Of a stretch of DNA of 64,000 nucleotides, positions 44,276 through 56,232 are shown in pieces. The stretch is from Guillardia theta CCMP2712 (taxonomy: Eukaryota; Cryptophyceae; Pyrenomonadales; Geminigeraceae): positions 253,405 to 317,404 of the forward strand of contig NW_005434591.1 of assembly GCF_000315625.1 (NCBI RefSeq). Direction: 5' to 3'. Made by a program: the position numbers and the translations under genes. Positions within the stretch are counted from its first letter, which is position 1. Each line of letters opens with the position of its first letter. The notes beneath the pieces were generated by a model. The model worked only from the letters and a program-made list of their open reading frames with translations, ran no database searches and had not been told where the DNA came from.

Positions 44276-47200
44276 ATGCAGGGGACTTTCATGCCCCCGC
44301 AAGCTCCGGAAGCGGCGACGCGCTCGCTGCATGGCCGCGTCCTCTGCGGCTACCAGGGCTGGTTTTGTGCGGAGAACGACCCTTCCTCCTGTGGTTGGAG
44401 GTTCGTGCTCCCTGCCCTGTCTTTCCCTCGCCTCTTCCTCTCGAATCTTACGACGCCCCCGTTGTGTGCAGGCATTGGTTTCATGCCGGAGAGCTCGCGC
44501 CTGCGTTCGATCTATGGCCTGACACTACCGAGCTGGGTGAAGGAGAGCTTTATTCGATTCCCTTTCAGAATGACAAGGGAGCCGATGCCAAGGTGTTCTC
44601 GAGTTGCAATCCAGGTACAGCTGTGGAAAGTTCTGGTGTGCTTGGCCGGAGAGGCGCGGAAATGACGATTTTTGCAACAGCGACAGTCGATCGACACTTT
44701 CAGTGGATGCAAGAAAACTCGATCGATGGCGTCTTCTTGCAGCGATTCATCAGCGAGTTGAGCATTCCTAGTTTGAAACGATGTCGGGATACGGTTTCAG
44801 TACTGGTTGGCAAGAGTTGTGAAAAGTATGGAAGAGTGTTTGCAATCATGTACGACGTGTCGGGATCAAGGTCCGAGACTGTTTGCTCCGAGATCATGTC
44901 AGATTGGTCGATGTTGGCGAAAGAATTCACTTCTTCTAGCTCATATTTGCACCACAACGGGAAGCCAGTGTTGGGACTTTGGGGTGAGCTGCCTATGATT
45001 GTTTGACGCTCAATCTGATGAACGGGGTATTGCAGGATTCGGGTTCTCAGATCGACCAGACCCTGTGAGTCTTGTTCTCCTCGCAAGCATGAAAGTTGAT
45101 CTGATCTTATTCCTTGACTCCAGGGGGTGAGCCAGCTAGTCAAGTTAATCAACGACCTGAAACAGAGCGCGTACGTGGTTGGGGGCTGCCCGACATATTG
45201 GAGGCAAGGGATCAACGATAGCTTGGAGGGATACCATGATGTGTATAGGATGTTCGATTGTTTATCACCATGGACTGTAGGGAGGTATGTTCACCGGACT
45301 GAAGTGACGGACTACTATCAGACCTTATTCAAGGAGGATGTAGCGTTTTGCGAAGAGAACAACATCTGTATCGCACCAGTAGCGTGGCCTGGGTTTTCAG
45401 AGATGAACTTGAAAAGGACGGAAAGCTCATGTAACGTCGTTCCGAGGCAAGCCGGGGCTTTCTTGTGGGAGCAGTTCCGAGCCTCAGTGAAATTCAACCC
45501 ACTGTTTGTGTATGTTGCGATGTTTGACGAGCTGGATGAGGGCACAGCTATCTTCAAGGTCTCGGAGAGATCCGTAATACTAGATAGAGGGCTCGTTCAT
45601 CCTGACGTGCCGAATCAGTTGTACAGGTTCCTCGGGCTGGATGCGGATGGAGTTTCCCTTCCTTCGGACTGGTACATGAGGCTTGTGGGCAGGTTTACGC
45701 AATGCTTCTCGGAGATGTGCATCTCTCCAGACAAGGAGAGTTCTCTGAATCACTTGCACGAGATCCAAGGGATTGACATGCCAGAAAGAGTGCGGCTGTA
45801 CCTCAAGGGGCTCATAGAACAACAGAATTTGGAGTACGATCGAGCTCGACAGGAAGTGAGAGAATGTTACAGGAAGATTCTTATGAGAGAGGGAGACCCC
45901 GAAGGAGTCTCTCACTATACTCAGTGTCTTCTAAGAGGAGTTGTCATCTCACAGATCGAGCAGTGGATGTATGACAGCCCTGAGCGAAAGCTGCTTGAGT
46001 TTCGTACAAGTCGGAGGATCGTGGAAGAGCAGAACTACGCTCGTCCCCACGAGGGGGTGCTTTCGTATGTGCTCCCCAGACCCGCAGTCGCAAAATGTCT
46101 TCCTGGTGTCGGTCTGAGCTTCAGCAAAGCAACCAAGATAGTGATTGCTGAGTGCCTTGGCGGTAGCATCGAGAGCTCGGAAGATCAGCTCTTGACTGTC
46201 TATGAAGCAGCGAGCACGGGTTCAAGCTTGCTGGGGGGTCTTGAGATCTGCGAGAACGAAGCGCCGGATGCGAAAGGAGCAATTTACTTCCTTCCCATCC
46301 AGGAGTTTGAGATGAAGAAGTTGCCCGCGAGCGAGGAGTGTTACATCCTCAAGGTGTACAATAACAGGTGTGAGATCCATGGGAGGAGTGGGATGTCGTA
46401 TCTCTACGGTCTAGTCACCTTGTTGCAAATGCTGCTTGCTCTACGAGGCCCCGAGGAAGCAGCTCTGAAGATTGAGCGAATGGAAGATAACGAGTTTCTT
46501 GAGCTTCCTGCCCTGGAAATCTACGACGCTCCTGAGTTCACTTGGCGAGGAACAATGCTGGACTCCTCGAGGCACTTCCTGCCGGTCGATTTTGTCTTCA
46601 AACACATCGATGCGATGCTCTTGTACAAGCTCAACAGGTTGCACTGGCACTTGACTGACGATCAAGCATGGCGGCTGGAAATAAGGGCATTCCCCGAGCT
46701 GGTACATCAGGCACCGTTATACCTGCAACCGTCTGCCGACAAGAGGGGATACTACACTCAAGAAGAAGTTCAGTCCCTCGTGCGATATGCCCGATGCAGA
46801 GGAATCTTGGTGATCCCGGAAATCGAGTTCCCTGGGCATTCCCTTGCGTTGCTGACCGCTTATCCTCAGTACTGCTGCCTGGACAAGCCGCTAGAGGCTG
46901 TGGGAGCGCGATGGGGGGTGCATGAGGACGTGTTCTGCATTGGAGGAATGGAGTGGATCTCGTTCATGGAGAAGATCTTGGACGAAGTTTTCGATCTCTT
47001 TCCTGGGAGTTTCATCCACGTCGGAGGCGACGAGGTCCCACACACCCGTTGGAACCACTGCCCCAAGTGCCAGAGGATGATCAAGGAGCTGAACTTGAAT
47101 GGAGCGAATGGACTGAAACAGTACGGGATGCACAAGCTGCTGGAGCTGATAGAACGGAGAGGAAGGATACCCATCGGCTGGGATGAGATTCTTGATGACT

Positions 47201-48916
47201 TCGAGAATCTGTGGGGCATCCGCGACCGGATGATGGTGCAGGCATGGAGGGGAAGAGGAGCCGTGGAGAAGTCCATCATGCACGACTGTCTCACCATCTC
47301 CTCACCGACAGAGCATTGCTACTTTGACTATGACATCTCCATCACTGACCTCCGATCTGTACATTGCTTTCAACCGAACCCATTGATTGAGAACCTTCCC
47401 AGTGAAGAAGCTTGTCACCTGTACAAGAAGTTTCCTCGCTACTGTCTGGACGGCACGAGGAGGAGCGTGGTTGGAGCTGAGTGTGCCATGTGGACGGAGT
47501 TTACTGCCTTGCCCATAGACGTGGAGCAGAAGCTCTGGCCGAGGACGCTTGCCTTCGCTGAAGTCGTCTGGAGCGGAGGGGTTGGCCACAGCTCGTGCAT
47601 GGGAGGGCAGCGATGGGAGTCATTTGAAGATTTCTTTGCAAGGGCGAAGCTTCACATTCAGGGGCTGAAGAACAGCTTTGTCGTCGGCAGCAGCTTCCCA
47701 GCTGGGTGGAGTGAAAGTGGGTTGCCGCCAGACCTGAACTCTATCGTCCCATGTATCCCTGGAGCGAAGATCTGCTCCTCGTTGGACCCCTACAAGCATC
47801 ATCACCTCCCTTTCGCTATCGATGGCAACCCGGAGACGTACTTCTGGAGCAACCGCGGAGTGCAAGAGGGGGACGAGATCTTGGTCACGTTCGATCATCC
47901 TGTCACTGACTGCATCGTCGTTGTCGTCAGAACAGGCTACTTCGGGAGGGATATCCTCTACCACGCGGTGCTGGAGTACATGTCGACTGAAGATTCTTGC
48001 TTCCAGCCTGGCCCCTCCTTCGTTCATGGCAGCGCTTGCCTGATTGTGCCCAACAAGTGCCCGTTGACCGCCATCCGCGTTCGCGCGACAGGATCGCAGG
48101 AGGAATGGTTGATAGTTTCTGAAATCACTTGTGAGACTATCATGTGGGAACGAAGCCGGTGGAGCGGCGAGGTTGCTGTAACGTCTGTGAGTTCGCTGCC
48201 ACTGCAAGAGCCTTTGCGCCTGTGACTGACCTCAGGACGGGGATCTTGGCATGACGGTGAACGCGAGCGTATGGACCTCGTTTGCAACTCAGAACCTTCA
48301 GAGCATCGGGCTGGTACGTTCCGTGTCTTGCGCATGCAGCGGCGGGTGTGATGGTTTGAAAGGCGTTCAACGAGAACTTGGATGAGTTCTGTTGGAGTTC
48401 TCGAGCGATCGTTGCGGGGGATTGCATAACGGCTGTCGTGTCTGCGCGGGAGGGGCTGTCCCTGAAATCGATCTCCGTTGTCACTGGGCGTCAGGTAGTG
48501 AGCTCTCCTCTCGTGAACTTGAACTTGAATCTCCTTGCTCTGAAAGCTTCCTGACTTGTCGGCAGGGAAGGAGCAACCCGGAGGAGCCGGGGGGTCAGGA
48601 TCTCCTTGAAGAAGGGGTCCTTGAGATCTCAGAGGTACCGCCTCGCCTTCCTCCCTCCCTCCCTTGACGTTGCTGGCAGACTTCGCCATGGGACGGGGCA
48701 GCAAGAAGGGAAGACTGCGAGTGGTTGAAACTGTCGGAGTTCCGTAACGGATGTGCCGAGGTTGGCCGCTGGTTCCGATACCCTTGCTGCTTCCTTGACT
48801 TTCCTCAGGGCAAAATCCCAGCTGGCTTTCAGCTCGCCTCCTTCCAGATACGCTGCACCAGCAACCAGATGAATTGGCTGAAAATCCGCCGCATCCAGCT
48901 GGTGGGAGGGACGTGA
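44276..48916 (+). CDS. GH99-like / GH20 hexosaminidase / discoidin-like multidomain glycosidase
   Basis: Nine exons: 44276-44400, 44472-44614, 44681-44983, 45036-45064, 45124-48186, 48236-48313, 48363-48494, 48566-48634 and 48680-48916. All phases fit, giving about 1392 residues. The N-terminal 400 residues resemble GH99/71-like xylosidase-arabinosidase proteins: GRVLCGYQGWF, FDLWPDTTEL, FQWMQENSIDGVFLQRF, GCPTYWR, IAPVAWPGF. After a linker comes a complete GH20 beta-N-acetylhexosaminidase: DSSRHFLPVDFV, LHWHLTDDQAWRLEI, PEIEFPGHSLALL and the catalytic Asp-Glu in HVGGDE (47017-47034), then IGWDEIL, MVQAWRG and AECAMWTE. A discoidin/CBM32-like module follows (AIDGNPETYFWSN), and the 3' exons add what looks like another (FQIRCTSNQMNWLKIRRIQL). 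If the 48187 intron is not used, the frame ends at 48225. No signal peptide is seen, so location is unclear. Confidence 0.88.
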
Positions 48917-50462
48917 AGGTGAAACTTTCATGTCAGAGCAGAGTACTGAAAGCTGGGAAGCTCGACGGCACCACCAGGAGGAGTAAGGGCCGGGCAGTCG
49001 CGTGTGATCACAACGATCAAACGCAGGACTAGTCGCTGGTTGTCTGAGAGCACAGCAGCCTGTTTCAGTTGCGGAACTTGTGAACTGCTTGCGTTGCGAT
49101 TGCGTCCATCCCAACATAGAGTCGCTGCCGCACAGGGAAGCAGAACTTCGAAGCAGTTCCGGTTTGTGATTGTAGGTTGGAAGTGAACATATGGATAGAA
49201 ATGAAGCATGCTAGCAAGTTGCATGTGTGAACGTGTTTCTCACAGTCGCGGTGTTGTCACTGTTGATGTTCATTGATGGGCGTTGAGTCGGAGGCAGGCT
49301 GCGAGGAACCTGAGTAGGCGGCCAAATCGTCTACTAGGCTCCTGGCAACAGCGACCAGCCATGTTGAAAGCGATCCGGGAAGGGCCTTTCCTTACAAGTT
49401 AGTGACATGACAGTGTCACGGAGGCTGGCGCGGCACTACAAGTTGAAACTTAGGCTCGGGGTGCCGGCCCCGGGCCGCCCCCCCCCCCCGTCACAGTGCC
49501 GCCTCAGTGGGCCCTCAGTGAGCCGCCGTCACGCCGGGTGCCATCTGGTCAGCCTCCGAGTGGTGCCGCAGTGCCATGATCGGCCGCCCCGCCGGCCCCC
49601 TCGGGCCCCGAGAGACGGCCATTGCCCGCCCGGGGGCCCCGGCCCGGTGACTCCGGGAGGCCGCAAGTTCAGTAAATCCGATAAGTAGTAGTTTGTTTGA
49701 CCGTAATGAAAAGTATTTGACCACGGGTGCCTTACAGCCTCTTTGGGTTGGTGGTAGATCGGTGAACATGTAGGTGGGGTCAGGATATCACCCCTCAAGA
49801 TTAGATACATTTATCGGAAATTAGGGGGTTACTAGCCTCATAGGGGTATACTATAGGGGGTAGGGTAGGACAATAAACGTGTTCTGCGTAAAAACCAGCC
49901 TGGTCAGTAAAGGGGGGGAGGGGAACATGACTCCTCCATTTGTACCAAGAATATTTACTTATCTTTATACACCCGTTCTTTTTACGTATCAAAAGAGGGT
50001 AAAGGGGGTAGGGGTGATAAGGAACGAGAAGATCCCGAAATCCTGAAATGCTTTGGGGGCAGGGCGGGACTGCGGGGAAGAGAATGGGAGGGGCGGGGGC
50101 GGGGGAGGGTATACTAGTGGAGGCGGAGAAATGGTCAAGAGAGGTCCAAGGAGAACATGGAACGAGGAGGAGGACAGGCTGGGAGAGCGGAACGAGAGGG
50201 AGGTGACAAGGAAGTGAAGGAGGAGGAGAAATTTGAAGCAGGACGTAATGCTGTTTACAAGAAGTAAGAAGATGTAGAAAACAGTTCAAAAGTAGAAAGA
50301 ATTGGATCAATTCTTGATTTGTGCATGTTGTCCCATCATGACATGTCACAATCCGGTTTAATAGGTGTCTTACTTGTGTTTTAGGTGAATCTTTCCTCTT
50401 ACGAAAGATTTTGACCTGGATGGTTATAATCTAAGGATAGCAAGAAGTGAAGATTGCAAGCC
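48917..50462. other. Intergenic region with GC and G-rich islands
   Basis: No gene is seen. 49460-49660 is a GC-rich island (GCCCCGGGCC, then a run of C at about 49481-49489). 49740-50010 holds GGGGTAGGG and AGGGGGTAGG words. 50080-50110 is GGGGCGGGGGCGGGGG. All lie within 1 kb of the Nramp ATG. Confidence 0.55.
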
Positions 50463-52142
50463 ATGGCTGGGCATGTTGAGATCCAGCAACCTCATGATCC
50501 TGCACATCAGCCACCTTCCAAGTTTGAACCCGCGGCAACGCATAGCGCGGCCGCGAGCATGCGGGACGATGAAGTGTATGTGGTAGTGAACGTCCCCGAC
50601 AGCTCTTGCCCGGCCTGCATCCAGCCCTCAAATCATGACAGAGGTGGCGGGATGAAGGAAGCTGATGATGCTTCTTCGAAGCACAAGCTCATGCCTGACG
50701 ATTTGTCGAAGCGAGATAGAAGCCAGGACACCCTCGAATCTTGCGACCCAGATGGAGCAGACTCAGAGGAGCAGGAGGGGGAGGCCAAGAGCTGCTGGGA
50801 GACGGTGAAGCCCTTCATCGGGGCTGGTTCTATGGTAGCTGTCGGCTACATGGATCCAGGCAACTGGGCGACAGACTTGCAGGCGGGCTCGTCGTACAAC
50901 TACAGTATTCTTTTCGTGGTGCTGCTGTCTTCTCTTCTGGCGATGTTCCTGCAGTCCATGGCTTTGCGATTGGGCTTGGTGAGCGGCATGGATCTTGCTT
51001 CGGTGAGCCTCTCGATCTCACTGCACCCTCGTGCTCGGCTGATCGACATGTGCAGGCATGTAGAAAGAAGTTCTCCAGGTATGTTCACATCCTCCTTGGG
51101 GTATCGGCTCAGGTCGCCATCTGCGCGACGGACCTTGCGGAGGTCATTGGCTCTGCGATCGCCTTCAAACTTCTCTTCGGGCTGCCTCTCTTCGCCGGGG
51201 TGCTCATCACTGGTCTCGACGTGCTCGTCCTGCTCGCCTTTGGACAGAACCGAGTGATCATCATGGAGATCATTATCATCGTCATGATCCTGACCATGGC
51301 AGTTTGCTTCTCCATCGAGCTCTACTATAGCAAACCGGACGGCGTTGAGCTTCTAAAAGGGATGTTCGTACCTACTGCGGACCTTGTGACAGACTCGGGG
51401 ATGCTGTACGCCAGCATCGGCATCTTGGGGTCCATTGTGATGCCCCACAACTTCTATCTTCACAGCTTCCTCGTGTGCCCCAGGGAGGGGCCGATACAGA
51501 CCGGCCGCTCTTTGAAGAGATCGCTCCGTTTCGCTACTCTGGATTGCAACCTGTCTCTCATCGTTGCTTTCCTGATCAACGTGTGCATCTTGGTTCTCGC
51601 TGCGTCTGCCTTCCACCGGGCCGGCTACCGAGATGTCGCCGACCTCGAGCAGGCATCCTCGTTGATCGGCAACGTGGTCGGGGAGCGAGCGGCGTCGACT
51701 CTCTTCGGTCTCGCGCTTCTCCTCAGCGGGCAGCAGAGCACAGTCACGGGAACGATCGCCGGGCAAGTGGTGATGGAAGGGTTCTTCGACCTCAAGGTTC
51801 ACTCTGCCTACATCCGCATCGGGACGAGGCTGACGGCCATCCTGCCGGCTGTCATTACTATCCTCGTTGCTGGCAACGCCATGATAAACCCGCTGCTTGT
51901 CATCAGCCAGGTGAGGCTCTGCTAGCTGCTCGACTTTGACTGCTCCCTGACTCCTCCTGCAGGTCATTCTGTCGATGCAGCTGCCCTTCGCTCTCATCCC
52001 TCTCGTCATCCTGACAGGGGACAGAAACATCATGGGGAGTTTTGTCAACTCACGGCTGGTGCACATCGCAGCCTGGATCATCTCTCTCTTCATTGTGGGC
52101 CTTAACTTCAAGCTTGTTGTTGACTCGATCATGAACAAGTGA
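50463..52142 (+). CDS. Nramp-family divalent metal transporter
   Basis: Three exons: 50463-51002, 51056-51910 and 51963-52142, with phase-0 introns of 53 and 52 nt, giving 524 residues. A soluble N-terminus of about 118 residues, Ser/Asp-rich, precedes the transporter core. Hallmarks: the first-helix motif [11 protein letters not shown] (metal-binding Asp and Asn intact), [10 protein letters not shown] in helix 6 (the Met/Ala-Pro-His metal-site helix), and [19 protein letters not shown], the Nramp consensus transport signature. About eleven hydrophobic helices can be counted. The family couples proton entry to uptake of Fe2+ and Mn2+. The DPGN and MPHN motifs suggest classic Mn/Fe specificity. 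Membrane location (plasma membrane or endolysosome) cannot be read from the sequence. Confidence 0.95.
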
Positions 52143-53796
52143 CCTCTTCCTCTATCCCGCCTTCTCCTTGCCCTCCTCTATCGCATGAAGATGTTGGAGT
52201 GTGAATGAGTTCAAACCGACTTGCACCTGTTGTGGAATGCCCAAGTCGATCTTGGTTTGCAGGCGTCGTGACAGTGCATGGAGAGTGAAGTCAGCGTTTT
52301 GGGGCAGCGAGTGGGCAAGAAACTAGTTTCTGATGTTGCTAGCAACGCGAAGAAAATTGAGACTAGTTCTTGCCGCGCTCTGAGACTAGTTCTTGCCGCG
52401 CTCTGCATTCAGATGAAGCCTCGTAGGTTTCCATTCGCGATTCCTTGCAGTAATCTCCGCATGGTTGATCTCTTCCTCCCTCTTTGCTCTGCATCCAGCG
52501 TAGTCAGAAGATTTTCACGCAGTAAACTCCGAAGCATACATTCCGAAGAGATCTTGGAGCAGTTCGGTCTTGTTTTTGTTGAGTTTTGTTGTAGTAGTCA
52601 GTCGAATGGGAGTCAGGTCGCAGGGCTTGAATGATGGCAATGTTGACTGAATTGTGCACATCTGACAATGAAAATTCTTGAGTCAACAATCCTCAACCCC
52701 TTGTTTCAAGCTCTACACCTCTACTCCCGTGTCTCTGTCCTCATATACGTGTCCCTTCTCCTCCCCTCCACCCCTCCTCCCCTCCTCCCCTCCCTACTTC
52801 CCACTATCGGGTAATTCTGCTTCTCATGCTTGTTTGCAAACGCTCTGCTTCTGCTCTTCGTTGCTACAATGAACACTACCCCCTTTCTTCTCTTCTGTTA
52901 CTTTCTTTCAATCACATTCTTCTTCCCTCTCTTCTACTCTCATCTGCCATCTCGTCTCCCCCACTATCGCCGCTCCACTCTCCCTTCCTCTCCCCTCGTT
53001 ACCACACCCCTCCTCCTCTCCCCATTCTTCTCCCTGAGCTCCTACACACCTCCTCTCCTCCTCTCCTCCTCTCCTCCTCTTACCGAGCTCTCCAGCATCG
53101 CCGCTGCAATAAGCAACTTGATCTGCATCTTCACCGCAAACTTGGCTGTCGACAAGAGCCCCATCACTTGTTGCACCCTACCCCCTCAATCATTTACCAT
53201 CCAATGGACCCCTCTTTCCCTGATTGTCCTGGTACCCACCTCATCTGTTGAGCCTCTTTTCTGTCATGGATACCCCTACAAAACAACTTTGATAGTACCC
53301 TACCCCTCTTCTAGACTACCCCCTGGTTCCTGACCCCACAAATATTTGGAAGCCACCCACCGTTCGTCATGGTTCGCCCGACAATACGACCGTTCGGTAA
53401 CCCCCACCCCCTCAATCATCATTCAAGAGTGGGTAAGGGTGTAAACAATCGGGGGTGAGGGTCATTACCCCACTGAGAAATATTGGGGTTATGATCGCTA
53501 TATGGATGGGTCAAAGAACTTCAAATGGGGGTAGTATGCAATGGGGTAGTCAATCGGGGCTGGTTTGAGAGACATCATGCAAGGCGAGCAAGGACGAGGG
53601 GAATGGAGGAGACAGGAGGACTGAGATGGGCAGAGGGAGCGGGAGCGGGAGCGGGAGAGGGAGCGGGAGCGGGAGAGGGAGAGGGATAAGGTTGTGAGAT
53701 GAGAATGTTGAACAGGGCTCGTGAACTCCACATGCATGTTTCAACGAAAGATAGGAGATTCGAATGTCAATGACGCAGTTTCATTCGGCCAGCCGC
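52143..53796. other. Convergent intergenic region
   Basis: No supported gene. 52690-53100 is CT-rich. 53160-53560 has CCCTACCCC on the plus strand and then GGGTAAGGG and GGGGGTGAGGG words. 53635-53690 is a GGGAGC/GGGAGA repeat. Confidence 0.5.
52358..52403. repeat. 23-base tandem duplication
   Basis: Two identical head-to-tail copies of a 23-base unit beginning TGAGACTAGTTCTTGCC, at 52358-52380 and 52381-52403. Confidence 0.95.
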
Positions 53797-55004
53797 TCAA
53801 CATGTCGAAAAACACCTAAGAGTTCCAAAAGAGAGATTCCATGCTGTCACCAATACCATCATTCTTCCTGGGAGGTCTCTTGTTGCTGCTGACGACCTGA
53901 GAAGGAGTTGTAATTGGAGTGGAACCTTAAAAACTGAAGCCTCGAACCTGCCGTTTGCGAGCTCCACTGGAACTTCTTTCTATACTTCTTCCTCGTGATA
54001 TCCCGTACCTTTGGTGAGTGTCAGGTCATGCTCAGGGAAGAGGTGGAAGATGAAAACCAGGAATGGCCGTTTGCCTTCATCAATTCGCTGCTTCTGCTCT
54101 TGGTTGAACCTGGGATGGGTCGTGAGGGAGGGGAGTGAGAGGAGCAAGGCATCACTTCTTCTTGAGCTCGTATCGTTTCAGCTGACCTGACACCTCTCCT
54201 AGTCTCTGCGGAGAAGATCAGGACAGAGCAGATGACGGATGCAGCTAATGGAAGGAGCAAGGGTTGACTTCGATAGGTGACCATTCCAACGATGAGGGTG
54301 GTTGTGGTGATGATTGTGATTGAGGAGGTGAAAGTGGTGGTGATGATGGTGCTGGTAGTGATGATGGCTATGGCAGTGATGATGGCGATGAGGAGGAATC
54401 TCAGGTTAACAAGCTCTGCACCTGAGTTAGTTCTCTTTGTCTGAATTGAAGTTCCTCGAGCTCTTCAGGCAGCATACGCTTCGAGATCTTCTTTGCTTTC
54501 TGTCACAATACAGTCACACGAGCATGTCTGGCAGAGAGTCTTTGTTAGCATACTCACATCTTCTTCAAGCTTCTTCTTGAGCTCCTCAAGCTCAGCCTCG
54601 ATCTCGTTCTTCTGGTCTTGTGCCCTATCGAACTTCAGCCTCCCTCCCTCCTCGTCTTGCCTTCCCGTCCTCTCTCACCTGTAGATCTTCTCCTTGAGAT
54701 GCAGCGGTCGCTGGTCTGCGAGCATGTCGAGATCGACCTCACGGGGCGGCGGCTTGATGCCGTACATGTCGTTGTATCTGCTGATTAACTTCTGCCTTGC
54801 CAGCTCGTTCGGGTCCTTCTTTCCTTTCTTCTTCCGAGCTCCCGCCCTGCTGGCACGCACGTTGCCCCCTCTGTTCCCTCCTCGCAGGGTTCTCATCGCC
54901 ATTGGGGGGCTGATGGGATTGAACCCGCCAGAGAACGCGGGAAATGTCTCAGTGGTGAGGGCGAGAGCGAGGAGGAGCCGGAGGAAAGGACGCGCAAGTT
55001 TCAT
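53797..55004 (-). CDS. Putative plastid-targeted coiled-coil protein
   Basis: Exons 55004-54679, 54639-54558, 54499-54422, 54205-54156, 54109-54009 and 53948-53797, all phase-consistent, about 262 residues. The N-terminus MKLARPFLRLLLALALTT is a signal peptide. It is followed by ETFPAFSGGFNPISPP and a basic, Gly/Arg-rich, acid-poor stretch, the layout of bipartite presequences in algae with secondary red plastids, where a Phe follows signal cleavage. The mature part is charged and helical: DPNELARQKLISRYNDMYGI, a coiled coil (NEIEAELEELKKKLEED), then KISKRMLPEELEELQFRQ. A hydrophobic strand (PFLVFIFHLFP) lies near the end. The first intron is short (39 nt) and the 3' end is uncertain, since splice-like sites exist near 53880. 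Family not recognised. Confidence 0.68.
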
Positions 55005-56232
55005 GTCTCTTCCCCACAGCTCGAGCAAGTATCTTGGTTCATTCAAACATCCCGCAGGAAATCTCGAGGATGTTTCAATCTCCTTCCTTTCCCATCAGCC
55101 GCCTCCTCGACCAGCTGCTGGCCTTGATGACGCTCCTGCTCTGGCTCTATCCCGCACTTGCTCCATCACACACACCCCTCGTCACTCTATCTCCCCCTCT
55201 TCTCATCCTCTCCACCACATCCTCCTGCAGATCCTCTCTTGCTCTCTTGTCCTCTCCTCCTCTCCTCCTCCTCCTCTCCTCCTTCATCTCCCAGTCACCA
55301 GTCCTCCTGGGATACCTTCCTTCATAGCGACCGCCTCCATTCCGCACCACCCTACCTAGGTTTCCCCATCATTGTTCACCCCATTATTAACCTACTAGTA
55401 CCCCTTATTTCAGGGGTGGTGTTGCCAAGGATCGATACCAGTACCCCCTCTTTTTGTATGTAACCCCGTCACTCCGCCACCTCAGCCAAACATGCGCTAC
55501 ACATTGCGAGCCATAGTCAATGATTTCCACAGCCTCCTCCTCCTCCTCCTCTTCCTCCTCCTCGCTCTCCTTCCCCTCTCTCCTTCATCGACTTCTCTCT
55601 ACTGCTTCCCCTGCCTCCCGCTTTCCCTCGCTTTCTCCCGCTAGCATCCCGACATCGTAGCCTGATGTGATTCTTCTCTTTTCCCTTGCCTGTTGATTCA
55701 TGACTGCTGCGGTGTGTATTTCGTTCTCACAAGTCCATCAGGGACTTGAATATCGTGATATCAGCTCAACTCCTATATCTCCTGTATGATATCAGCTCAA
55801 CTCCTATATCTCCTGTATGATATCAGCTCAACTCCTATATCTCCTGTATGATATCAGCTCAACTCCTATATCTCCTGTATGATATCAGCTCAACTCCTAT
55901 ATCTCCTGTATTCTTGTGCAATCATGCCAGTCTTGTCGTAGATAGCTTCGTAGATGCGGCCAGCCTACATCCGTTGTGCTGCACGTCTCACTTGCAAACA
56001 TCAGTATCATCATGAGCGATCATGGTTTCTTCCATTTCATCCGAGCAATCCATTCATCCCCTCTAAGTCTTGATGGTCTTGCAGGTTCTTGAAAGCCCAT
56101 GGCCATCGGCATTGTCGAACGATGAAGTACGCTCCATTGCTTGCCTGTGACGATCGCTCGACCAGTGAAGCCCAGAGATCTTTCTGATCTTACCAACTTC
56201 GGGTGTCGAAACAAGAGCAACAGGCAGGCACA
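55005..56232. other. Divergent intergenic region with minisatellite
   Basis: No gene is seen. 55345-55475 has CCCTACC and TACCCC words (G-rich on the sense strand of the minus gene). 55530-55570 is CCT-rich. The 31-base minisatellite is at 55757-55911. An acceptor-like GAGCAACAG about ten bases before the next ATG suggests a spliced leader region in the 5' untranslated part. Confidence 0.5.
55757..55911. repeat. 31-base minisatellite, five copies
   Basis: Five perfect tandem copies of a 31-base unit beginning GATATCAGCTCAACTCC and ending CTCCTGTAT, about 320 bases upstream of the thioredoxin-like gene. Confidence 0.97.

Noticed and set aside
52830-53333. 167-codon hydrophobic plus frame
   Set aside because: Hydrophobicity comes from CT-rich sequence; no splice context, no homologue recognised.
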